From assembly GCA_028671895.1 (NCBI GenBank), contig CM053809.1, positions 37,609,501-37,673,500 on the forward strand: a stretch of 64,000 nucleotides of DNA. Direction: 5' to 3'. Each line of letters opens with the position of its first letter. Position 1 is the stretch's first letter. Below are positions 23,400-35,100 of this stretch, in pieces. The notes under the pieces are model-generated. The model ran no database searches. It was not told the DNA's origin and saw only the letters and a program-made list of their open reading frames with translations. A program made the position numbers and the translations under genes. The DNA comes from Oenanthe sinensis. Taxonomy: Eukaryota > Streptophyta > Magnoliopsida > Apiales > Apiaceae.

Positions 23400-25217
23400 G
23401 GAGGTTGATTTTAGTTCTCGACTGATAAATGATTGCAAGTGATAAATGAACGCTTGAGATGTGTTACTTCTTAGCATTCATTATTGACCCTGATTTTATT
23501 TTTAAGTTATAATTATGACAATTTTCTATAGTTAACTTGCCTAATTTCATTTATATTTGTTTGGGAAGTTGAATTTCATTTAAAAACATGGAGTTGATCA
23601 AATAACATATTTGAATATAACTAAAAATTTGAATTTCATTTGAAATTTAAAATATTTACAAACTAATATAAATTAAAAAATTTAAAATGATAATTTAATT
23701 CATATCATTTGAAATCTATCCTTTCAAATAAATTCCATATTCTTAAACACAATCTTAGAAAATTCACTTGCCATGGATGATGAGATAATTGCACAAATTT
23801 TCTTATGAGGTAAAAAATGATAAAAATAAATTAAAAAATCTATAATTTCAAAGAATTTGATGTTAAGACACAACGAACGCACTCACAAGAAAGATTAACT
23901 TATTTTTACTATGCAAGTCTCTAAAAATTTGTCAATTTCTACTTTTTATGTAAAAAAATTCAAACTTATCCTATTTTTTTATCATTTCTAATATAAAATT
24001 TACTTTATTTAATATAAAATAGTCATAATAAATATGATACGCACAGAAAATTATTGTACAACTAACATTTTTTAATATGCGTTATTTTTTCAAAAGAGAT
24101 TATTAATACGGGACTAAGTATCTTATTAATGTAATTAGACACCTTTTGAGTTTATGTAAAATTTTATTTTTATTTTGTCAATTAAAGTTCGTTAATTATT
24201 GTAATTTTGTAGAAATAATAAAACTCTCTTTTCATTTACAAATTGACATGGATTTGCTACCATTTTATTAATCTAATTAAGCTACACCCACCCCAGTTAA
24301 AATTTACGAGGGTCATATCCTACAAATATTTCAGCTCGTAGTGTACTAGTTTTCATACTACAATATCTTCGGGGCACCTCATAGCGTGCTATAGTATTAG
24401 TTTTATGAATTTTAATTCTCTCCTTGTAAAAGTGATATCTGGAACTCTTGATGAATTAATTATTTGGAGCTCGTGCGTATATAATTATATGGAGTACTTT
24501 AAAAATAAAATATTAATTAAAAATCTATATAGTTTGTATCATATTCAAAATTATTATAGAATATAATTCAGGATAATTAGGTCTTTATATTTAAGTTTTT
24601 TATTAATACACCGTTTAAACTTTAAGATTAATATATTAAATTTAACCTTAAAAATATATTGTTAATATATAACATTTGGGGTGACAATTGTCAGTATATC
24701 AACCGACCCCTTTAAATAGGCACAAATCACCACCGCCCTAGAAGACTAGAACACAGAGAAATGTGAAGAAAGAGGTGATGGCGGTGCCTGGCTCTAGCTG
24801 GGATATGATGCTAATGTCAGTTATGACCTTTTTCTTGGTTCCACGACACTGCTTTTCAGAAGCCCGTACCTTGAATTCGAGATGCTGAAGTTCAATGAAT
24901 TCAAAATTCGGCTTAATAAATCCGGGTGGTTAGATTCACGACGCGGTATAAGTTTGGTATCAGAATTCGGATTAGAATTGAGAATGAAATTTTATATCAT
25001 GTATTTTTGATTTAGTTCTGGAATGAAATTATTTAATATAAAATATTATTGAATTAATAATTAGATAAATTTATTTTATTATATAAATAATTTTTTTATT
25101 ATTAGTAATGCTTGACTGTATATATTATTATTTTTTATTATTTTATAATATTAATTATTAATAATAAAATAATAATATTAAAATTGATACTCATATATTT
25201 TCCTTATACCCACCTCA
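23400..25217. other. AT-rich intergenic DNA with one small unexplained open frame
   Basis: Mostly AT-rich without genes. A 36-codon plus-strand frame at 24778-24888 (MAVPGSSWDMMLMSVMTFF...) has coding-like composition and a hydrophobic start but no continuation. From about 24950 the sequence seems to be the left half of an older MITE-like element whose right half ends near 26005 and which is interrupted by the hAT MITE below. Confidence 0.4.
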
Positions 25218-25225
25218 CTTCTTGG

Positions 25226-25866
25226 TAGGGGTGAGCAAAATTTTCCGAACCCGCCCAAACCGCCCCATCCAAACCGCCCAAACCAGAAATTATGGTTTTG
25301 TAACGGTTCGGGTTGGTAACGGTTTCGATTTTTAAAAAACCGAAAAATAATGATTGGGTTCGGTTTGCCTTGTCAAACCGTCCAATATAACCCGTTCCAC
25401 CCGAACATATAATAATATATATTAATTATTTTTTATTATTATTTAAGTACATACATAATGTAATATATTCAGTACCTCTACGTTTTGAAGGAAGTAGAAG
25501 TACAAACCTCTACTTTTAAAAGAAGTAGAGGTACAAACCTCTACTTTTAAAAGAAGTAAATTAAAAAATTGAGCTTTTCACGTATTTATAAAAAGTTTAA
25601 GGATCATACTGTTTTCCGTCCAAACTTAAGGGATGCAAAGTGCAAAAAACTCTATAATTATTTAGTTGTTCAAGAATTAAATTATTATATAATTTAGCGG
25701 TTTGAAACCGAAACCGCCCAAAGCAAACCGTTATAATTTGGGTGGTTTAATTTTAGTACTAACGGTAATGGTAACGGTAACGGTTTGACGGATTGCCAAA
25801 CCGAAAAATTCGGTTTGGATGGTTTTGTCCACCAAACCCACCCAAACCGCCCGATACTCACCCCTA
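25226..25866. mobile_element. hAT-like MITE with perfect 8 bp target duplication
   Basis: The ends are TAGGGGTGAGCA on the left and, reversed, TAGGGGTGAGTATC on the right. CTTCTTGG is present on both sides (25218-25225 and 25867-25874), an exact 8 bp duplication. Subterminal regions are crowded with AAACCG/CGGTTT and AACCGCCC motifs in both orientations, typical of hAT transposase binding sites. The middle contains a tandem pair of GTACAAACCTCTACTTTTAA units at about 25499-25555. No coding capacity. Confidence 0.88.
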
Positions 25867-25874
25867 CTTCTTGG

Positions 25875-28514
25875 TATCAAAAATTCATTACTTCTTGTGA
25901 GTTTGAGGTATGAGATTGAAATTTAAAAAAAACTGAAACAAAAATAGATTTTATCAATTCTAAACTCATACCTCATTACAGAAACTCCCGAGCCAAACGA
26001 CATTTATAAATTTAAGTAACATTGATTTTTTTAATTATAATACTAAGTTTGACTTTAATTCGAGTCTATTAAATTTTTTAAAAATAATTTTATTTGAATA
26101 TTTAAATAATAATAATAATAATAAATTATTATACAGACCTTATCCCATTATAAATAACTACAAATTTATGGCGGTAACTTATCAAGGTTGCAACTTGTCG
26201 ATTATGGTTGTGACTTTCAAGGTTGCAACTTGTCAATGTTCCGGAACTTACATTATGGAAATAAGTACATGTTTTTAGAAAAAAAACAAGTAGAGGTCTA
26301 TTTTTTTCAAGATAAGTACTTATTTTTTTTAAATAAATTTAATATTTGATTTAATTTTCAGAAAAAATACTTAATTCTAGAAAAAAAAAGGTTAATGTGT
26401 ATTTTTTTAAAAAAATAAATACTTATTTTCAGAAAATAAATTTAACCGGGACACTATAACTTCTACCCTAAGTGCATTAATAGTTCCAAAATTGAGTTTT
26501 GTTATATTAATTTGTTGAAATTATTATTTTATCACCACCGTTAACTTATATTGCATTTGACCGCTGTTCGTATTCTCACAGACATTTTTATATATATGGT
26601 CTGTTTGGTCTGCCTTAAAATAAGTCTTTTTGGATTTATTTTCGGGTAAAAATTTCATATTTTGATAAATGTTTTTTATACAAGTATTTAATGTATATTT
26701 GAGATTCTATAAGTTGCAAAAAAAGTTAACTTTTTTCAGAAAAAAGTTAGGAATCTCTAATTTTGTCTTAAAATAAGTTGACTTATTCTGGAAAAAAGTT
26801 CCCCCAAACACCCTCATAATTACCCAAGTTATTAAAATACACTAAACTATGATAATTTTGTATACTAGTCCTATAACGTTTTTTTCCCAAGTTACTTTCA
26901 TCATTTTAATTTCACTTGTTGCTCCCGCATATTTCTTCCCTAGAGAGATTAACTCTGTAATAACATTATAAAAAATAGATCGATATGTACTATTTACCTC
27001 TATTTATAATGGTGCAAAAGTATTATCTCTTATTGAACAAGATCCTCTCTTATTTGATTTTTTGAGTAATTGAAGAATTAAACAACAAATATAATTATAA
27101 AATATATATATATATATATAATTATTAAATAAAAAATATTGAACATCAAAAATAATTATAAAACAAATAAAAAATTATGTAACACATATAGATTATAAAA
27201 TAATACCAATGTTAAATTAAGTTCTATAATTCTGTGTTATATAACTTTTGTGTGTTATGTGATTATTTTGATTATTTTAAAATTATTTTTAGTGTTCTAC
27301 AATTTTTATAGGTAATGACCATTTCTATCACAATTTAAAAGAAAATGGTACAATATATCACAAATTTAAAAAATAACCATTTTTATCACTCACTTGCGTT
27401 TCTAAAAACACATTTTAATGTTACGTTTATTTCCTAAAAATGTAAGATTGAATCTAGGAATTTTGATTTCATTTTAAACGATGGATTTCAAATGATAGGA
27501 TTTGAGTTGTCATTTCAAATTCTCATATTTGTACTAATATTTGAATTCCTTATAATTCAAATGAAATCTAAATCCAAATTCTTATGATTACTCAAACATG
27601 TCATTTGATTAAATCCAGGATTTCAAATGAAATCAATGTTCCCAAACAAACCATAAGGTTAATTTACGCTTTTTCAAAAAAATATATTAATTAATTAAAA
27701 ACTCATCTTAAAGATGCGTTAGAAAAAAAATCAACTCAAGCCCAATAGCAATGCATTGTTAAACGAGAGAGATTACCAAGGCACTATTAGTCCAATATTT
27801 CAATTAGTTGCATTGTCAAACGTGAATTGAGTTTCCGTTTCTTTGTGACAGGGGAAGCCAGTTTATTAAAAAGTGACAGTTTGGGCATTTTACTATCAAA
27901 TTGTGATTAAAAGAACCATTTCTCAATTTTTCTATATTCAGTAATCTTTCGTAATTTTTATTACTCAAATTTTTATAAAACAGAAATTAGTTTCTCAATG
28001 ACTCAAATAAGTAATTTCCCCAATCAATTTTTCTGAATCCCACCCATCTCCCAAGTACTTGCGTCTATTCTTATAATTTTGCAAAAGTATTTCTCTCACA
28101 TACTAAACATATTTTGAGGAATACAATATACACCGTTTTCTTAGGATTTTATTCTAAAATTAGTTTTAATTAGTTTTAAGTACTTTTATATATATAAGGA
28201 ATGCATATTTCTTTACACTTAAAATAAAAAAGTTACTTATTGAAAACTAAGGTAACTTTTGTTTTGATGGACTATAATCGCTCAACTATTATCTTAACTT
28301 TTCTACATTTAAGAGATTAAATCTTATATAATTAAATTTCAATCATCTTTCTAATTTATTTTTATAAAATTATAATACCATTCTCTCAGAAGGTATTATA
28401 TGTGTATGAAAATGAACTACAAAGATTAAAATGTGGATTCATAAAATAATAACCCTTCAAATTTAGTATAGATAAAAGTAACATTTTAGAGATTATAAAA
28501 CAAACATGGTCTAA
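25875..28514. other. AT-rich intergenic DNA with a MITE at about 26598-26815
   Basis: A Harbinger-like MITE is likely at about 26598-26815 (GGTCTGTTTGGTCTG at the left; CCCCCAAACACCCTC at the right; internal AAAATAAG stems). A (TA)n run lies at about 27102-27120. Otherwise I see no genes. Confidence 0.45.
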
Positions 28515-28856
28515 GAGCCTATTGGTTTAGCCATTACGTTTGGGGTTTTAAAATGATTTTTAGTTTTATGTTAAAAACACGGGTTTACGTAATTAAAAAC
28601 CGACTTAATTGGAAGATAGTCCCTTTTTTCAACAACTTATTTTATTTTTATAATTTTATATGATATAAATAGCAATACAATCACTCACATGCAACTTAGA
28701 AATTTTATTTATATTTTTAATAACTCATAAATTACACATAACAAAAAAATTATCTTAAAAATACTAACTTAAAGTTAAAAATTTTACTCCTCACCTTTAA
28801 TAACTTTTAATATATAAATTTTTAACTTTATCCAAATAGGCTATCCGAACGGGCTC
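28515..28856. mobile_element. Harbinger-like MITE (TAA-flanked)
   Basis: Ends are GAGCCTATTGGTTTAGCC and, reversed, GAGCCCGTTCGGATAGCC, flanked by TAA at 28512-28514 and 28857-28859. 342 bp, AT-rich, non-coding. Confidence 0.7.
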
Positions 28857-28859
28857 TAA

Positions 28860-29189
28860 ATTTTGGTGCCGACTTAGGAAGCTGTCATATATAGAGTATA
28901 GACCCGCCGTTAGCTGGCTGAAAAGCTTGGGACAGTTTCACTCGCTAGTGTAATTTGCCAGCACAACAAATTTGGCATTTCCCTAAAAAAGAATGCAGTA
29001 GCCAGTAGTACATATCTAATACCTCTCACAAATTTCTATCACTTAGAATTTGAGGGGGCTAGTGGGCAACAATCTGATATGTATTCTCATTTATCACCAC
29101 ATCATATACTCTTTATGTAGTATATATATTTTTATAAAATACAAGGTGACCAATTATATAATAAAGTATGGCACAGTTAAAATTTACGG
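28860..29189. other. 3' flank of SAC8-like gene
   Basis: About 330 bases between a MITE and the stop codon of the SAC8-like gene. It should contain that gene's 3' UTR, read on the minus strand. Nothing else is visible. Confidence 0.5.
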
Positions 29190-32100
29190 TTATAGAAGGC
29201 CACACAAACGAGGCCTAGAGCAAATCTGTCTTCCATTTGATTTTGCCAGTGCCATAACTCCGGCAGTTGCACTAGCACAGAGTAACGAGGACACAAAGCT
29301 CTGTGCATTCTGTCCAGCTGATAACAAGAACAATATGAATATAAAGGCTCTTTTTTACAGACAATAACTATGAAAACACTCAACCAATTAAAAAGCACAT
29401 GCAATGTTTCTACTGTGAAATTTGAGACAAATAACAGTACCTCGATTAAGTGTGATGGACGTCACCGTTAATCCTCCAATTAACAATGCCGATGCAACTG
29501 GTAGATACTGTAGGTTTCCAAATAAAACCGTATTGACAACAGCATGGATTAGCAGAATATATGTAGGTTTACAATTGGCTATTTACTTCTAGTAAGATGA
29601 ACTAATGTAACTGAAAATAGCTTAAGAATTTTATGATTTTATCCAACTAATTAAAAGGATAGAGGAAAGTACTTACACTAAGTGCTTCATTTCTATTTGG
29701 CACGAATGGAGGAGGGCCATATTTGACAGTATAATGACCACTGATAAGATCTATTGCATCCTGAAAACATTAGCAAATTTTCTTTATTGACCCTTACGAT
29801 ACCAAAAGCCCCCTCTCATACAAAAATTAAAAGTCCTTAAGTTTTCAGACTTCAAGTTGCAGAGCTTGCCTGCCTCGCACCATCTTGAAAGTTATTATAA
29901 TAATATCTTGAAAGTGCACTCAATCCATCTTTTATTAGTCCTGCCATAGTCTGCTTCCCAAATCTGTGTTGTTGCAAGAAAAACAATGCATCACAGAAAT
30001 ATATAATACATTAATAGAATTCCTAAAAGTCTAAAAACTAGTTTAATTACCTGACAAGGTCCCGTTTAAGTGCATGAGTTCCAGCATATTCAAGGCTTAT
30101 CTCATCACCTTGATCAACCCACACTAACAACAAAACAAAGTTAAGCTCAGGACCAAAAACAAAAGTGATAGGGGATTTCTCCCTTGCCGCTGCTAGACAA
30201 AGGATTTCAGCATAAAGTCCATACAGGTCTTAAAAGTTTCGAAATCTTCTTCAAACATAGAAATGCAGTCGATGGAAGAAAATGCACCAACCCTTTGAAG
30301 TTGTATATTTAACGATTTTCTTGCCAGAAAGCTCTGTAGCAAAAAAGGGAAACAAGGATTAATCAACATGAGAACTTACAAAAAATCTCGACTAAATTTG
30401 CAACCCCAATGTGTGTGTGTGTGTGTGTGTGTGTGAGCCAATAGAAGAAACATCCGTTGAACACAGTTACAGTTTTTTTCAAGTTCCCTAATCTTTTCAC
30501 TATGCCAAGAACCAATCCAATTACCTGTGTAACATTTGTTCGATCAAGGCAATCAATGCAGTTCGATCTAATAACTCCTTTCTGCTCTGCTAATATCTCT
30601 CCCTTTGATCCTAAGAGAAAGTATCTGCTCAGCTGGAAAGCAACAATTAAAATGGGAAACCAGCGTAGTTGTGATACTGATATGATTAGCAAGACAGAAA
30701 TGACAAATGAATTAACACCAGTTCGTCCTTTACCCTTGTTTTTCAAAGTCTTCGGAAATTTCATCATACAAAAGTTGTATATTGTCGAAGTTTCCATTGC
30801 CACATTTTTGATGAAAGTCAAATGAAACATATCTGAATATTCATGAACATCCATCAAAGTTAGTTTCCCATTAAAATTCATTCTCACACTCTATGCTTGC
30901 TAAACCATTTGTGCAATCTTATAGCCTGAATAGAATGGTTCAGTCCAGATTGTTGGAGTGAATCATCCAGCTATTTTTGGGCCTAATTTTATTATTATGG
31001 CATCATTTAGCTGAAAAATTGAATACCCCAAACAATCAGTATGGGATTAGGGAACGATTCAGCGCAAGCCAATTCGTAATAATTAAGTCATAAACAAATG
31101 GCCCAGACAAAGAAATGAAAACACGCTGACTGGTCAGTATCAGTTAAAAGGCATCAAGAGTTCAAAAGAATAACATGAAAACTAAAGATGTGTCAAAATC
31201 CTTTATTAATCAGTCATACATAGACCCTTGCTACGTAGTTCTAGAAAAAACATATTCCCAGAGGAACATTATGTTAATGCAGAAAGACCTATACAGGTAA
31301 AAATAGCAAATGGAAACACCATTTCTATTAATAAGGTATGTAAAAACCTTGATATACTGATTGCAGGAGAAATATTTCATATTACTACAATTTATCAGCA
31401 GGAATCGGGTATTGATCTTAGGCAATAATTTTTGTCAATTATATGGACCTTTTACCCAATTTACAAAAATGATTATACTAACCCTTTCAGGTGAAGAAGT
31501 ATATATCAAAAAAATAACAACAGCTAGAATGGTTGGTATTAGAGGTTTTCTTGAATCTATGAAAAAGAACTCGAGGATTCAGAAACCAGTTGCTATCAAC
31601 ATATGCATAGTTGCTACCATAATGTATTTAATTACTTTCTCTGACTAGCAAGTTATAAGCATTCATGATTCTGTTAAGGAGACAATTCATGCAAATCCGC
31701 TATAGGATGGTGCATGGTTCAACCTCTACATATTGCATGTTTCTTTAATTGGGTATATTATCATGTTGAGTAACCAGCTCATCTAAAATCTTAAGGTGTC
31801 AGAGGAGGGCCCAATTGGATCTTTATACTTTAACAATATCAATACCAAAGCATGAACGGAATATCACCTCACATTTGGCAGCTTCTCCATTTCAGCAGCA
31901 TATGCCATACTTAGTTCGCCCTCATCACCATGCTAAAAGGTCATGCACAGAGATTTGATTACTTAAAGTTGCAGGAAATACAAATATACACAACAGAGCA
32001 GCGTGTTTATGTACAAGCATGAACCACATTTCTCCGTAGCCTGATATTGTGATAATTACAAATCTGAGAGTTTTAGCTTTACATCTCGTGTGCTTGTAGA

Positions 32101-35100
32101 CTTTATAGGTGTGTAAACCTTCTAGAGCATTTTTATGAAATTGGACAAGTTCTTCAGCATGAGTTCATATGCATGCTACAAAACTTGTGTAAAAATAGAT
32201 ATATTTATAATCAAATTAACGATCTCTAATATTCAGGCCCATGGAAACACATAGGTCACAACACTTGACTTGGAAAAGGAAAGATAAAAATTAAAAACCT
32301 TGTCTGTTAGGTTGACTGCAACAGTCTCTCCATATCGTTGAAAAAGGTCATGAAAATGGCGTTCCACTACCTTCGCCTGAAAAGTTGGCATATCAACAAT
32401 ACAAAACAGAGTTAAACGATACTACTATACGAAAAAATTAAAAAATAGTTAGACAAGAACCACAATACAGTGAAAATAATTAAACATGTAGGCACCAACT
32501 TTCTACAGATATCACAGTTACAACTTACAAGTTGGAAATCACACTTACTGTTTCCTCATGGTTAATGATGTTAAGTCTTGGTTTATAACTCAAATCAACA
32601 ATTTGCTCCCATAGAAGTGGAATTGAACCACGTACCTTTAAGAATATAGGCAAACAACTACTAATCAGCCTGAATCCTCATAAACATGAAAAGATTAAGT
32701 TGATTAGATTCTGTTTGTAGATTCCCTTAAATATTCTAGAAATCCTTTTGCTGGGAAGCTACATGCACCTGAACATATATGTCATATGCCTCCCAACATT
32801 GTGCAATAATTAGCAAGTTTCGTCGTAACTGCATATGGCTTGGATTCAAAAAATAGCTAAAAAATAAAATAACGTTTACAACTAGTCAATATTATACAAA
32901 AGAATATTCAGATTTAAGTTTAAAATATCATTAGAATTCTTCTTAACGTAATAAGACAATATAATTGGTAAGTAGAAACATGATATATGAGATAAGATAA
33001 CAAATTATATATATACTACACTCTTATGCTCCACTGTACTGCAAAAGTTAGATTAAATAAGGTAAAGTTGAAAAGCTACGCATACTTGATATATTAGAAC
33101 CAACTCTTCATCACAAGATAATGGTTTTGAGAGAGAGAGAGAGAGGGAGGGAGAGGGAGAGAGAGAGGGAGGAGAGAGAGAGAGAGAGATGAACATGTTC
33201 ACTACGCAATTGTGTTCAAACATGAACCAGCATTTATGATTTATGCCGAATCTAAAAGTACCACTGTTTTTCGAATAAAGCCGTAGCTATCAAGGATGTG
33301 TATTTAAATGTTTGCTTAGATCTGTCAACTTGACATGCATCAAAAGATGTTGTCTCCAAATATCTAAAGAACCATACTTGGATATAATAATACCTGCAGA
33401 AATGAAGAAATGAAACCATCAAATTCCATTAACTGCTCAGTTTCAATAAAGTTAGCAGTATCTCCTTGTAGATTAGCTCCTCTCCTCCACATTCTAGTAC
33501 CTGCAGTCAACAATGCAGATAGGTACTCATAAAATTGCCCATAGGCCTGCTCTTGGGAATAAATGTTAATAAGCAAAATACTCTCCAAATGAATGTACCT
33601 AAGCGGCGGGTAGACCTCCTTGAAATCAATGCAACTGTTGCAGGTAAACGTTTTAGCTTCAGCTTGCCAGTCTGAAAGCTTAATTTTAGGTCAAGTGAAA
33701 CATCACAATATTCGGTTTCCGTAACTGTTAATCTAATTTTACTCCCACATTTACAAGCATGCACACAAAAATGTTAAATTACTAAGGATATTCCCTTGTA
33801 GTAGAGGCATGATGAACCCATCAAGCTGCAATAAAAAAGGCATGATACATAAGATATAGCTAAAGTGTACAAGTCAGAAAATAGTAGCCTGTTTACAAAA
33901 GAAGTAAAATTGCATATAAAAAGTCGAACATGATACTTTTCTCCAAACAGAAAGAACGTCTAACCTTATTTTCAATTAGCTCCTCTATAATGTATCTGTT
34001 CCAAATAAATTGTGGGTCAGCCTGAAACACACATACATATCGGAACCCAGATTAGAAGCCTGTTTGAAGATGAATTAAGTGCTAGCCTGCTAAGAGAATA
34101 AATGTTTAACAAATATGCGAAGGTAAGGAAAACTCAATATACCAATAATGCGCAAAGAAAAATTAATGAACCTTTAGCTTCAAATGCGAGAAAATTATTA
34201 AGGGGTGGAGCTCGAAAATTATTAAGAAGCCACGTGATTTTATGTTGTGAAAACTTTTTACACTGAATGAGTTTGTCAAATATATTAGTCTTGGCCCTTG
34301 TATAAGGCAGTGCATGCTAGTCTTGCAGGACCATCCTTCTCTAGAATGAATTATAAAACACTTTATGTTTGGTTCTTAGGAGTTAGGAACTCTCTTCACT
34401 GTAATATACTAGATTCTTAGATCTCAGTTAGGGAAGCCTGTCACGGAAGCCTTAAACTTGCATAGTTAGATCTTAAAAAGTGATCATAAACATGTCAACT
34501 AATATCATACGAAGTTTGAGTTATTATGGAGTAGGAGTAATCTCGATAACTGAACCAGATATATGCGGTATTGAAAACCTTCAGTAAATATTTTTACTAT
34601 AAACAATGTACCTTAAAGGACAAGCTATGTCCCAGAGTTTTAAAAAAAGAAAAAGAAAAGAGAAGTGAATCTACAATAAAAGCCCCACAGAGGCATCTCA
34701 ACTGTATCAATGTATAAACTGGTTGACAAATATCAATGCCAAATGTTGTAAATGCACAAGCTTCACTATATGCTAGATTCTCTGATCTCATTATGTGAAC
34801 ACACCTGCTTCCACATTGGCTTATTCATCCATCCGTCGGCCAACTTGAATCTTCTCTGTAAGCTGGAAGAAATCATAGTATTTATTTAAAGACAATATGG
34901 TATTGATGGCCTGAATATATTAAACAAACACAATAAGTTACGGTATATATAAATTTGTTATTAAAACCTGAATATCTGTTTATATCAGTTGTTACAGAGT
35001 GTAGATATGATAGAAACATACTTCACTGTGATATCTGTTTCGTATGAATAATACAAGCCAGGTGTTGATTCCACCATTTTCAACAGGTTCAAGTAGTAAG

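Noticed and set aside
30363..30887. One continuous 174-codon reading through SAC8 exons 13-14
   Set aside because: It reads through an intron and uses the wrong frame for exon 13; splice sites and similarity support separate exons.
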